From the NCBI GenBank assembly GCA_002426025.1, contig DINP01000062.1, positions 20,682 to 29,686 on the forward strand: a DNA stretch of 9,005 nt. The letters are read 5' to 3'. Origin of the DNA: Bacteroidales bacterium UBA5537 (GTDB lineage Bacteria > Bacteroidota > Bacteroidia > Bacteroidales > Lentimicrobiaceae). A program made the translations under genes and the position numbers. The notes beneath the pieces were generated by a model. The model was not told the DNA's origin. It made no database searches and saw only the letters and a program-made list of their open reading frames with translations. This document shows, piece after piece, positions 1 through 7,159 of the stretch; within the stretch, counting starts at the first letter, position 1, and each line of letters begins with the position of its first letter.

Positions 1-632
1 TTTGAATAAATGTGAGCATCGCCGAAAGTATGAATAAAATCACCAGCTCCGAGGCCGGTTACCTGCGCCATCATCATGGTTAGCAGCGCGTAGGATGCAA
101 TATTAAATGGAACACCCAGAAAGATATCTGCACTTCGCTGATAAAGCTGGCACGATAACTTACCGTTGGCAACATAAAACTGAAACATCACATGACAGGG
201 CGGCAAAGCCATTTTTTCAATATCGCCCGGGTTCCAGGCGCTCACCATTAGCCGGCGCGAATCAGGGTTTTCTTTAATCATCTTTACTACATTGCTTATC
301 TGATCAATGGTGCGGCCATCAGCAGCCGTCCACGACCTCCATTGATGGCCATAAACCGGACCAAGATTCCCGTCTTCATCGGCCCATTCGTCCCAGATGC
401 TGACTTTATTGTCGTGAAGGTACTTTATATTGGTATCGCCTTTCAGAAACCATAGTAGTTCGTGTATGATTGACCTGAGATGTAGTTTTTTAGTAGTCAG
501 CGCAGGAAATCCTTCAGAAAGATCGAACCGCATCTGGTAGCCAAAAACGCTGATGGTTCCCGTCCCTGTACGGTCTTCTTTAAGGATTCCGTTTGCCATT
601 ACATGGCGGAGAAGATCATGATATTGCTTCAT
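1..632 (-). CDS. thyA: Thymidylate synthase, 3' end cut off by the window edge
   Basis: This enzyme methylates dUMP to dTMP in the cytoplasm, using methylene-tetrahydrofolate and releasing dihydrofolate. The visible 210 residues align with the E. coli enzyme without a gap: Arg21 (DRTGTGT), Arg126-Arg127 (DSRRLMVSAWNP), the catalytic Cys146 (PPCHV), Arg166 and Asp169 (YQRSADIFLG), Asn177 (PFNIASY), and His207 and Tyr209 (DAHIYS) all fall at the E. coli positions. The family length is about 264 residues, so roughly 54 C-terminal residues lie beyond base 1. The ATG at 632 is supported by that numbering and by a near-perfect promoter just upstream. A dihydrofolate reductase gene often follows thyA, but whether it does here cannot be seen. 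No damage is visible in the part present. Confidence 0.97.
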   Translation of the reverse strand, partial: MKQYHDLLRHVMANGILKEDRTGTGTISVFGYQMRFDLSEGFPALTTKKLHLRSIIHELLWFLKGDTNIKYLHDNKVSIWDEWADEDGNLGPVYGHQWRSWTAADGRTIDQISNVVKMIKENPDSRRLMVSAWNPGDIEKMALPPCHVMFQFYVANGKLSCQLYQRSADIFLGVPFNIASYALLTMMMAQVTGLGAGDFIHTFGDAHIYS

Positions 633-649
633 GTGGTAATTTTAGAAAA

Positions 650-680
650 CAAAAATAATTTTTAATCTGATAGCCGCAAA
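650..680 (-). promoter_or_regulatory. Bacteroidetes-type promoter of thyA
   Basis: Read on the minus strand, TTTG (677-680) is followed after exactly 19 nt by TATTTTTG (650-657). This matches the phylum consensus TTTG-N19-TAnnTTTG at every defined base. Transcription would start about 10-15 nt before the thyA ATG at 632. It shows that thyA is probably transcribed separately from hydE, which ends 147 nt upstream. Confidence 0.7.
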
Positions 681-779
681 GCAGATTTATTGGCAGTTAT
701 TAACCGGTATAAAATCAAACATAAAGATTTAAAAATCAAGTTATCAGATAAACTGCTGGCTAATCAGGAAGGCAAATAC

Positions 780-1859
780 TCAATGTTTTTCCTTAAAATG
801 CAGGGAATCGCCCCATTCATTGTAGCCGATTTTATTGCCCGACATGTGTATTCTTGCTTCAAGACAATTTTTGCAGTCGGAAGCTTCTTCATCAACACAG
901 GGCTTGTTTTCATAAAGCTTGTAGTCGTTGCGATAAGCTCCGGGCGTTATATTGGGCATAATGATATTGGCCCCGATTTTTAATGCCTTCTCGCGGCCAA
1001 TAGGATCTATTGCTTGTAATGCGGTTGCTGAAGCAATGTTGATATTTTTCATCATTATCCTGAGAATGGCAATCATCTTCAGGGCAAGGTTAAACCTTTC
1101 CTCAAGTGGCAGCAACTGATCGCGAAACTCCCATAAAGGGGTATCGGCATGTTCAATATATGGGCCCATACCGCACATATCAATATCCAACTCCTTCATA
1201 AACAGCAAATCACTTGCAAGATGACTGGTTGTCTGAAAAGGCAAACCGATCATTACACCTGTCCCAAGCTGATAACCTGCTGTCCGCAAATCGTAAAGCG
1301 CCTGCAGCCTGCGCTCAAAATTGTGGGTTTTGTCGTTTGGATGGATTTTGTAATAAAGCTCCTTGTCGGATGATTCTATCCTGAGTAGATAGCGGTGAGC
1401 TCCTGCATCAGACCATCGCTTATAAACATCCAAAGATTGCTCACCGACTGACAAGGTGATTCCCAGTTTGCCATCCGACACCTCTTTTATGCCTTTAACC
1501 AATCTTTCAATACGATTTGTAAACACTTCCCCTTCAAGCTCTCCACCCTGGAGCACAACCGATGCATAATTACTTTCGTAAGCAAACTTAGCCGCTTCTA
1601 TAATTTCCTCATCCGAAAGGTTATAGCGCTGTGCATTCCGATTTCCTCTGCGGATTCCGCAGTACAGACAATTTTTTCCGCAGATATTCGAAAACTCAAT
1701 CAATCCGCGGAAATACACCACATCCCCAACATATTGTGTCTTAACTTCAGCAGATCTGGCGAATAATTTAACCCGGTCTGCAGGACCGGCATCCAGTAAC
1801 AGAATAATATCTTCGCGGCTAAAGCTCTCTTTGCTTAGTATATGGTCAATCTCAGACAT
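780..1859 (-). CDS. hydE: [FeFe] hydrogenase H-cluster maturation radical SAM protein HydE
   Basis: HydE works in the cytoplasm after HydG and before HydF in building the diiron subcluster of [FeFe] hydrogenase. It acts on the Fe(CO)2(CN)-cysteine product of HydG. The 359-residue protein has the radical SAM motif C60-x3-C64-x2-C67 (ICGKNCLYCGIR), which holds the SAM-binding [4Fe-4S] cluster. Near the C-terminus is a second triad, C321-x7-C329-x2-C332, with the same spacing as the accessory-cluster cysteines C311, C319 and C322 of Thermotoga maritima HydE. Other family-like segments are VVLQGGE (101-107) and MPNITPGAYR (301-310). The triad and these segments argue against the relatives BioB, PylB and ThiH/HydG. 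Length is normal (about 350). No hydF, hydG or hydrogenase gene is within the window, so this copy is solitary here. The gene implies an anaerobic hydrogen-metabolising host. Confidence 0.93.
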   Translation of the reverse strand: MSEIDHILSKESFSREDIILLLDAGPADRVKLFARSAEVKTQYVGDVVYFRGLIEFSNICGKNCLYCGIRRGNRNAQRYNLSDEEIIEAAKFAYESNYASVVLQGGELEGEVFTNRIERLVKGIKEVSDGKLGITLSVGEQSLDVYKRWSDAGAHRYLLRIESSDKELYYKIHPNDKTHNFERRLQALYDLRTAGYQLGTGVMIGLPFQTTSHLASDLLFMKELDIDMCGMGPYIEHADTPLWEFRDQLLPLEERFNLALKMIAILRIMMKNINIASATALQAIDPIGREKALKIGANIIMPNITPGAYRNDYKLYENKPCVDEEASDCKNCLEARIHMSGNKIGYNEWGDSLHFKEKH

Positions 1860-1880
1860 AATCGGAATTTATTCTTTGGG

Positions 1881-1915
1881 CAAAATTAGTGCTTTTTCGT
1901 ACTGAAATAATGCAA
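1881..1915 (-). promoter_or_regulatory. Probable hydE promoter
   Basis: On the minus strand TAATTTTG (1881-1888) matches the Bacteroidetes -7 element TAnnTTTG exactly and lies 21 nt before the hydE ATG. The nearest -33 candidate is TTG at 1913-1915, inside TTTGTTG. It is 24 nt upstream, longer than the usual 19-22, so the upstream half is weak. The whole 73-nt gap between the GWxTD gene and hydE holds no terminator hairpin that I can see. Confidence 0.45.
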
Positions 1916-1932
1916 CAAATGCTTTCTTTTAT

Positions 1933-3177
1933 TTATCTCCGCCAGTTTGAAACCGCGAGAAACCAGGGTCTTCGGTACTCACTCGTCCTGATCAGTGAAT
2001 AATCAGATACACCGATAGCGTTTTTATTAAGTTGAAAATAGAATTTCACGCTCATAGGATTACCAGGTTCGCCATAAGTCCATTCCTCAACTGCAGCGTT
2101 GCGATAAACTACAGCCGGAGGGCCGAACACAATGTAAATCATCCCTCGGTCCGACTTCCAGCCTTCGGTTGTATTGCTGAAAAATTCATTGGCATCCTCA
2201 ACCCGGCTATAATAACGCTTTATCTGGCTCAGAGCCCGTTCCGAATTTCCGGTAAGGCCGATCCAGAATTTATCAACTGCCGCCTTTGAAGTCATTTGAC
2301 TAAGTTCTATCAGCTCGTTTTCAGTTGAAATATAGCGAATAGATTCTCGCATCTTATCCACAGAACCGATCTCTGGAAAACCATCATAAAATCTGTAAAT
2401 TCTTACTCCGGGTTCTTTTTGGGAAGACAAATAGACTCCTTCTGCTTTCAGGTTAAAGGGCAAAGAAAGATTCCCAATAAACCGGATACTTGTTGAATCC
2501 AGCCTAACAGCATCCGATGATTCATCAGTTGCGATAAAAGCATAAGGAATACTGGCAGCCATCTTTTCAGGAAATGCATAACGCTTAATAACAAGTACCG
2601 AATCCTGTGGAAAACGCGCCCTAATCCTCACCTGCTCAATCCTATTGATATAGTTGCGCAGCAAAGGCTTGTTATCTATGTCTGTTAGCAGGAAATCATT
2701 TTTATTCTCCATATTGGCTTTTTGAAGATAATCAAGCCGTTCGGAAGATAATTGCGAATTAATATCGGTAAACTTAATAAGAACCTGATAGTTCTTACCA
2801 GACAAGGCTTTCAGAGAAATTGAATCTTCGATTAACCCAGAAAATAAAAGGGAATCAGCTCCCAGTCTGTGACCAGAATCAACCAGCATCCCTTTTTCAA
2901 AACCATCAAAAACCTGATAATCCAACCTGAAATTTGCTAACGGCCCTTTACCGGGCCTTTGCATATACTTTAGCTTTTCGACCGGGAACCTGAAATAGAG
3001 ATTGCTTACAGAGTCATTCAGGTTAAAAATAGCATAATCAAAACCTTTTAATTGCAGGTTTGATTTGTAGATTCCTGCAAAATTCATGGAAGTCAGCTTT
3101 CCTGAACCAGCGCAACTACCAATAGCTAAAAGCAAAATTGAACTTTGTAAAATCAGAAGCAGCCGACGAATTTTCAT
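1933..3177 (-). CDS. GWxTD domain-containing lipoprotein, function unknown
   Basis: This is a 414-residue predicted lipoprotein. A lysine/arginine start (MKIRR) is followed by a hydrophobic stretch and the lipobox AIGSC, with Cys22 as the lipidated residue. Residues after Cys22 (AGSGK) lack the acidic surface-export signal, so a periplasm-facing anchor is more likely than cell-surface display (inference). The middle is beta-rich without a motif I recognise. Near the C-terminus, FWIGLTGN (about 304-311) is followed by GWKSDRG (339-345), IVFGPP (349-354) and EEWTYG (364-369). This is the signature of the GWxTD domain, which is common in Bacteroidetes and has no established biochemical role. The frame stays open to a TTG at 3195, but the ATG at 3177 gives the normal lipoprotein signal. 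It lies 145 nt behind the M23 peptidase gene and has its own candidate promoter. Confidence 0.88.
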   Translation of the reverse strand: MKIRRLLLILQSSILLLAIGSCAGSGKLTSMNFAGIYKSNLQLKGFDYAIFNLNDSVSNLYFRFPVEKLKYMQRPGKGPLANFRLDYQVFDGFEKGMLVDSGHRLGADSLLFSGLIEDSISLKALSGKNYQVLIKFTDINSQLSSERLDYLQKANMENKNDFLLTDIDNKPLLRNYINRIEQVRIRARFPQDSVLVIKRYAFPEKMAASIPYAFIATDESSDAVRLDSTSIRFIGNLSLPFNLKAEGVYLSSQKEPGVRIYRFYDGFPEIGSVDKMRESIRYISTENELIELSQMTSKAAVDKFWIGLTGNSERALSQIKRYYSRVEDANEFFSNTTEGWKSDRGMIYIVFGPPAVVYRNAAVEEWTYGEPGNPMSVKFYFQLNKNAIGVSDYSLIRTSEYRRPWFLAVSNWRR

Positions 3178-3216
3178 AACCAAATGAATAGACAATTTCT
3201 TTATGCCGATTCATTA

Positions 3217-3258
3217 AAATTTCGGCTATGCCCTGTAAAAATAGGAAATTTCGGTTAT
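3217..3258. repeat. Pair of 13-base direct repeats, possible operator
   Basis: The plus strand reads AAATTTCGGCTAT at 3217-3229 and AAATTTCGGTTAT at 3246-3258, a 12 of 13 match with starts 29 bases apart. One copy sits in the spacer of the candidate promoter and the other just past the expected transcription start. That placement would suit a regulator, but the sequence is short and AT-rich, so chance is possible. Confidence 0.35.
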
Positions 3259-3267
3259 AATTGTCAA
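3236..3267 (-). promoter_or_regulatory. Candidate promoter of the GWxTD lipoprotein gene
   Basis: On the minus strand TTG (3265-3267) is followed after 21 nt by TATTTTTA (3236-3243), one mismatch from TAnnTTTG. A start about 50 nt before the ATG would follow. An alternative -7, TAATTTTG at 3268-3275, is a perfect match but has no properly spaced -33. A 13-base near-identical direct repeat lies across this promoter (3217-3229 and 3246-3258). Confidence 0.4.
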
Positions 3268-3322
3268 CAAAATTAGCCTGACAAGCAAATGTTTATAAGA
3301 ATTCAAAAAAAATACAATGAAT

Positions 3323-4297
3323 CTATTTTACCCTTATCCTGTTTCCGATCGTCAGCTTCTTCTTCGGTGTAATCCCATTCAGCTTGCAGATTTTGTTTAC
3401 GGTAGTTTTGTATTTTAATGATATTGCATAGAGCGTATCGCCAGATTTGATGGTATGATATTTCTTTGTGACTTCCCCAGAATTATTGTCGGATGCTGAT
3501 CCTGATGATGCAATTTTCGTTTTCTTACTAAAGAAATCCTTATCAATAACAACGGTGTCTTTTTGAACGCAGAAGTTATTGAAATCAATAATTTTTTCAG
3601 GGTTGAAATGTTCACCCAGATAACGGGTCTCAAAATGGAGATGTGATGTTGTAGCGCGCCCGGTTCTTCCTCCCAGACCAATTGGCTCTCCAGCCTTAAC
3701 ATCCTGGTTCACATCAACGAGGATTTTTGAAAGATGCCCATACAGAGTCTCTAAGCCATTATTGTGTCTGATAACCACCATTTTACCATAGCCACTCATT
3801 ACTCGTGCAATTCTCACTTTTCCACTGAATGTAGCCTGTACAGTATCACCAGTTTCCAGCTTTATATCCATTCCGGCATGAAAACTCCTCCCCCTGGGCC
3901 CATAAGGGGAAAGCAACTTCCCTCTGAATGGGAAGCAAAAACGACCCTCTTCAGGATTATCCAGAACGATAACTTTGGGCTCATCCATTTTCGATAGATC
4001 AACACGGGAAGTTCTAATGTAAAGAGTGTCCCACTTGCTGTTGTTTAATACATCTGACGGAATAAAAATCACGTCTCCAGGGGCAAAACCTGTTTTATTA
4101 TCATCATCATCCAGGTCACTTTCATTGGTACAATCATAATCAAAAAGGCTGGGCCCAACACTAATAGCAGTATCGACTTCCTGAAAAAAAACAGTTGTAT
4201 CAATTACAAAGCCCTGGCTAAAGCCTGAGAATGAAATAACTACCAGGAATCCAAGTAGATACAGTTTAATATATTTTTGTTTGGATAGAAAATTCAT
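3323..4297 (-). CDS. Secreted M23-family peptidase with C-terminal LysM domain
   Basis: This is a cell-wall hydrolase or a hydrolase-like envelope factor of 324 residues. An N-terminal signal sequence (about 1-27, ending FSGFSQ) exports it to the periplasm. After a region with an acidic run (DLDDDDN, 61-67) comes the M23/LytM domain, about 118-235. Its zinc ligands are His140 and Asp144 (HAGMD) and His221 of HLH (219-221), with His188 (YGHLS) and His219 as catalytic histidines. All are present, so it should be an active endopeptidase cutting peptidoglycan stem-peptide crosslinks. A serine/asparagine-rich linker (about 262-276) leads to one LysM repeat (280-323: YHTIKSGDTLYAISLKY, then a CKLNGI segment), which binds glycan. 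The order M23 then LysM is less common than LysM first. It has its own promoter, and its separate promoter means linkage to the GWxTD gene downstream is uncertain. The native substrate cannot be told from the sequence. Confidence 0.92.
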   Translation of the reverse strand: MNFLSKQKYIKLYLLGFLVVISFSGFSQGFVIDTTVFFQEVDTAISVGPSLFDYDCTNESDLDDDDNKTGFAPGDVIFIPSDVLNNSKWDTLYIRTSRVDLSKMDEPKVIVLDNPEEGRFCFPFRGKLLSPYGPRGRSFHAGMDIKLETGDTVQATFSGKVRIARVMSGYGKMVVIRHNNGLETLYGHLSKILVDVNQDVKAGEPIGLGGRTGRATTSHLHFETRYLGEHFNPEKIIDFNNFCVQKDTVVIDKDFFSKKTKIASSGSASDNNSGEVTKKYHTIKSGDTLYAISLKYKTTVNKICKLNGITPKKKLTIGNRIRVK

Positions 4298-4328
4298 GTT
4301 TACTTTGAAATCAGCCTAACGGCGGATG

Positions 4329-4358
4329 CAAAAATAGGTAAATCGCACATTAGGAAAA
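4329..4358 (-). promoter_or_regulatory. Promoter of the M23 peptidase gene
   Basis: TATTTTTG on the minus strand (4329-4336) matches the Bacteroidetes -7 element exactly, 31 nt before the ATG at 4297. Eighteen bases upstream is TTTT (4355-4358), a 3 of 4 match to the -33 element. It lies just past the terminator of the SGNH gene, which fits an independent transcript. Confidence 0.55.
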
Positions 4359-4422
4359 CCTGTAAAAATGAGGCTGACTCCGGAATGATCCACCTTTAGT
4401 GTTAAATATTGTTAATACTGCA

Positions 4423-4463
4423 CAAAAAAAACGGGTTACAGCAAAACCTGCGAACCCGTTTTT
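4423..4463 (-). terminator. Rho-independent terminator of the FadL-SGNH operon
   Basis: On the minus strand an 8-bp perfect stem AACGGGTT / AACCCGTT, extendable by A-T pairs on both sides, encloses a loop of about 15 nt and runs into eight T residues. It begins 16 nt past the SGNH stop codon. The plus-strand copy also ends in five T residues, so it could stop transcription both ways, but no plus-strand gene feeds it. Confidence 0.9.
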
Positions 4464-4479
4464 ATCGTTCTATCAGTAA

Positions 4480-5811
4480 TTACGGAAAAATAATTCCCGG
4501 ATAATCGCTTATATTTACATGCGGAACATTAGCATTGTATTTCTCATTGATTGCATCAATAAAGAAATTGGCTATAATCGCATTCCCACGCGGGCTCAGA
4601 TGAATACCGTCAAGCGAGAAGACACCACCTGTTACAAACGAAGTGGAAAAGCGCATCCCATCATAAACCAAGCCCGATTTTGCATTTTTCATAAAGAGGT
4701 TTGCATCGGCAAATGCAAGGCCTTTCGTTTCTGCCAAACTCTTAATAGTTTGATTGTAATTATCAACAGCAATGGTTATAGAGGCAATTTCGCTTTCATC
4801 AAGAATAAAGTATCCGGGAATAGGCTTCTGACTTCCCCAGCCCCTGCAACGCAATGAATCTTGTGGGATAGATAAAAGAACCAACTCATTAGATTTAAGT
4901 TGACGCATTCCAATTCCATTAGGTGAGGACGGATCGGCAACAACCCATGGATTTTGCCCTATTTTGAATGAAATCCCGTAAACATTGTTACCATATGCCT
5001 GATTGAGTAAGTCAACCTGTGTTTGTTCGGTTAAAACCAATCCATTGTAAGGTACAGTGGTAAAATAAGGAACACTGGTAACATTTGGAATACTTGCAAC
5101 CATTCCTTTGGCACCATTGGCAGTAAGGCCATCGAGCAATGACGCATAAGCACCTGAAAACAAATCCTGTGAAGTAATCTCTTCAGCAGCTCCACCGGCC
5201 AGGGCATAAGAAAGTACATCATTATTGCCTATCCAAAGGCTAAAGAAAGTAGCATTCATTTCCATTGCCTGGGCTAAAACAGACGTAGTTTGCGGGTTGG
5301 TGGCAAAACGGCCAAAATATGGATTTAATAAACCGTAATTTGGTGCAAGTAAATGAAATGACTTTGCACCCGGAACGCCAAGGTTATTGTATGGACCATC
5401 TGCTGCAATTGAAGTAAAATTACGTGCATCTGGCGTCCCTTCAGCTAAAACTGGACCCAATGAAGGCGGAGCGCCTGCAACAGGGTTGCCTGAACAATCA
5501 AGTGCTGGATTCAGTTTGAGAATGCGTTTTCCGCCAAAGCCCAGTTCATCAAACATAAGGGGTTGCTTAAATTCACCACCACCGGCAAGTTTCATCTGCT
5601 GGGCAATCATATTGGGATATGAATAGGTTTGTGAAGTAAGGTACAATGCACCATCGGCATATCCGGCAGTTAGGGAGTTGCCCAGCGAAATATATTTGCT
5701 GAAATCAGCCGAACCGGCCGAGGGTTTAAAGTCATCGAGCTTCGGTTCGCAGGAAACTGCCACCAGAAGCAATAAGAAATAGGCGATGTATCTTGATTTC
5801 ATGAGTTTCAT
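4480..5811 (-). CDS. SGNH/GDSL-family hydrolase lipoprotein
   Basis: This is a probable ester hydrolase of 443 residues anchored in the outer membrane. The lipobox VAVSC puts the lipid on Cys21. The following residues, EPKLDD, are acidic and resemble the Bacteroidetes lipoprotein surface-export signal, so it may face outward (inference). All SGNH blocks are visible: block I ISLGNSLTAG with nucleophile Ser46 (GNSL replaces GDSL), block II with Gly145 in NNLGVPG, block III GNND (195-198) with Asn197, and block V DGIH with Asp401 and His404. The chain is longer than simple GDSL esterases, with an insert between blocks I and II and another between III and V. A second ATG three codons in (5802) is also possible. 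It follows the FadL-type porin by 10 nt and ends the operon. Its substrate is unknown; lipid or another acyl ester is the natural guess. Confidence 0.9.
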   Translation of the reverse strand: MKLMKSRYIAYFLLLLVAVSCEPKLDDFKPSAGSADFSKYISLGNSLTAGYADGALYLTSQTYSYPNMIAQQMKLAGGGEFKQPLMFDELGFGGKRILKLNPALDCSGNPVAGAPPSLGPVLAEGTPDARNFTSIAADGPYNNLGVPGAKSFHLLAPNYGLLNPYFGRFATNPQTTSVLAQAMEMNATFFSLWIGNNDVLSYALAGGAAEEITSQDLFSGAYASLLDGLTANGAKGMVASIPNVTSVPYFTTVPYNGLVLTEQTQVDLLNQAYGNNVYGISFKIGQNPWVVADPSSPNGIGMRQLKSNELVLLSIPQDSLRCRGWGSQKPIPGYFILDESEIASITIAVDNYNQTIKSLAETKGLAFADANLFMKNAKSGLVYDGMRFSTSFVTGGVFSLDGIHLSPRGNAIIANFFIDAINEKYNANVPHVNISDYPGIIFP

Positions 5812-5821
5812 CTTTTGTTTA

Positions 5822-7051
5822 TCAGAAATTATAGGTTAAACCAAATCCAGGAATATAAACCTGCGATTTATACGTACCACTAAAATTATCAGGTAAATAC
5901 TGCTTATCGGCTTCCATTCCTGTAATGTATAGGAATGACAGGTCAACTGACAGCTTTTCGATAGGCTTATAGGATAATCCGAGTGTTAAACCAAGATTGT
6001 TGAGACTTGGGGTTTCAGGAGAAAAATAGTCCGCATTTACAGGTGATGGATCATAATATCCACCAGCTCTTGCAGTAAATTTGTCGTTGATAATATACTC
6101 GCCACCAACCCTGACAATCAGTTTGTTTTTGTACGAACGCGGGTTTCTCGAATCGGGCAGTGCCGGTGTGTTGGTTTCAAAATCAAAAATAAGCGAATCA
6201 TACACACTCCAGAAAACGTAATTCAAACTCATAGCAACCATCAGTTTTTCACTTACATCGTATGAAACACCAACATCAAGATTAGCGGGCAACGGCAAAG
6301 TAGTACTCACTTTATTATTGGCGGGAAAATTGCCACTCAACGAAAGTGGAGTTACAAAGGTTGCATCGGCTCCACTAACTTCCATATTGATGTTCGATCT
6401 GAAATCAATGCCAACGTTCATTTTATCCATAGGTTTAATTAAGGCTCCGACATTAAATCCGAATTCAGTGGTTGAGCCATTAAGGTTAACGCTTCCTTCG
6501 CCATTAGCGCCAGATACAGGCAATGCCTTGCTCAGGTCAAATGAACCGGTTGCAAGAACAAACCCTGCCCCGATACCCAACCACTCATTTATTTTATACG
6601 ATACAGTTGGTTGAAAAAAGATAGCTTTCAGCGAAAGGTCCTGAATGAGGTAGCGACCGCCCCAATCTTTTCCCCATGAAAGGCTGTTCCCATAAGGTGT
6701 ATTTATGGCAAGCCCCGCACTTAACTTATCATTTATTTTCGCAGCACCATAAAAGTAAAAAGGCGTACCCAGGGGGTTGTCAGTTTTGGCTGAGTAATCA
6801 GCCGGGAAACTCTTTCTGAATGCAGTAGAAGAGATAATCGGACTCATCCCGAGTGCGAAGCTATAGGTAGGTTTCATAAAAGAAAGCCCGCCCGGGTTGT
6901 AAAACATAGAACTGGCATCAAAGCAAAGAGAGGTACCGACCAGACCCATACCGATCTGTTTCTGTCCATGCAATCCAACCTGATAGCCTCCGGCATACAC
7001 CCCTACCATCAGGAAAGTGCATACAATTGTAAGCATTGTAAATTTTCGCAT
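5822..7051 (-). CDS. OmpP1/FadL-family outer-membrane transporter
   Basis: This is an outer-membrane beta-barrel of 409 residues for uptake of hydrophobic compounds, such as long-chain fatty acids in E. coli FadL. A signal peptide (MRKFTML through VYA, residues 1-20) is followed by GGYQVGLHGQKQIGMG and DASSMFYNPGGLSFM (about 45-59). These match the plug (hatch) region of FadL, including its NPxG motif. The rest alternates polar and hydrophobic residues in strand-like segments, with repeats of the pattern K(I/L)SxGLxxNxxY, and it ends in TYNF, a terminal aromatic typical of barrel proteins recognised by BAM. The frame stays open to a TTG at 7084. The ATG at 7051 is preferred because it gives the proper signal peptide and leaves a leader of about 40 nt from the promoter. 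It is the first gene of an operon with the SGNH lipoprotein. The actual ligand is not predictable. Confidence 0.92.
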   Translation of the reverse strand: MRKFTMLTIVCTFLMVGVYAGGYQVGLHGQKQIGMGLVGTSLCFDASSMFYNPGGLSFMKPTYSFALGMSPIISSTAFRKSFPADYSAKTDNPLGTPFYFYGAAKINDKLSAGLAINTPYGNSLSWGKDWGGRYLIQDLSLKAIFFQPTVSYKINEWLGIGAGFVLATGSFDLSKALPVSGANGEGSVNLNGSTTEFGFNVGALIKPMDKMNVGIDFRSNINMEVSGADATFVTPLSLSGNFPANNKVSTTLPLPANLDVGVSYDVSEKLMVAMSLNYVFWSVYDSLIFDFETNTPALPDSRNPRSYKNKLIVRVGGEYIINDKFTARAGGYYDPSPVNADYFSPETPSLNNLGLTLGLSYKPIEKLSVDLSFLYITGMEADKQYLPDNFSGTYKSQVYIPGFGLTYNF

Positions 7052-7096
7052 AGTTTGTTCTGTTTGGTTAAAATTGGTGGTCAATCAAAAAACTTT

Positions 7097-7130
7097 CAAA
7101 TGTACATAATTACATCTGTTTTTAAGCAAA
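7097..7130 (-). promoter_or_regulatory. Promoter of the FadL-SGNH operon
   Basis: On the minus strand TTTG (7127-7130) precedes TACATTTG (7097-7104) by 22 nt, matching the Bacteroidetes -33 and -7 elements at all fixed bases. The spacer is slightly long. The expected start near 7090 lies only a few bases before the TTG at 7084, which argues for the ATG at 7051. No terminator is visible between the ung stop and this promoter, so read-through from ung is possible. Confidence 0.6.
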
Positions 7131-7159
7131 TTATTATATTCATGCAAGTTATCAAATAA

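Noticed and set aside
633..779. Possible hairpin or small RNA between hydE and thyA
   Set aside because: Short complementary pieces such as TTATC/GATAA and CAGTT/AACTG do not make a stable stem with a T run. Only the thyA promoter is supported.
690..983. 97-codon plus-strand frame overlapping the hydE 3' end
   Set aside because: It mostly lies antisense to hydE, whose radical SAM and C-terminal cysteine motifs are unmistakable, and it has no recognisable domain or promoter.
3178..3195. In-frame TTG that would add six residues to the GWxTD lipoprotein
   Set aside because: The extension puts extra residues ahead of the MKIRR lipoprotein signal, while the ATG at 3177 gives a standard one.
3415..3702. 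95-codon minus-strand frame inside the M23 gene
   Set aside because: It is a different frame of the same strand within the catalytic and LysM region, with low-complexity residues and no motif.
4519..4857. 112-codon plus-strand frame antisense to the SGNH gene
   Set aside because: It overlaps the conserved Asp401/His404 block on the other strand and has no signal or family resemblance.
6318..6614. 98-codon plus-strand frame antisense to the FadL gene
   Set aside because: The barrel gene on the minus strand explains the sequence, and this frame has no start context or domain.
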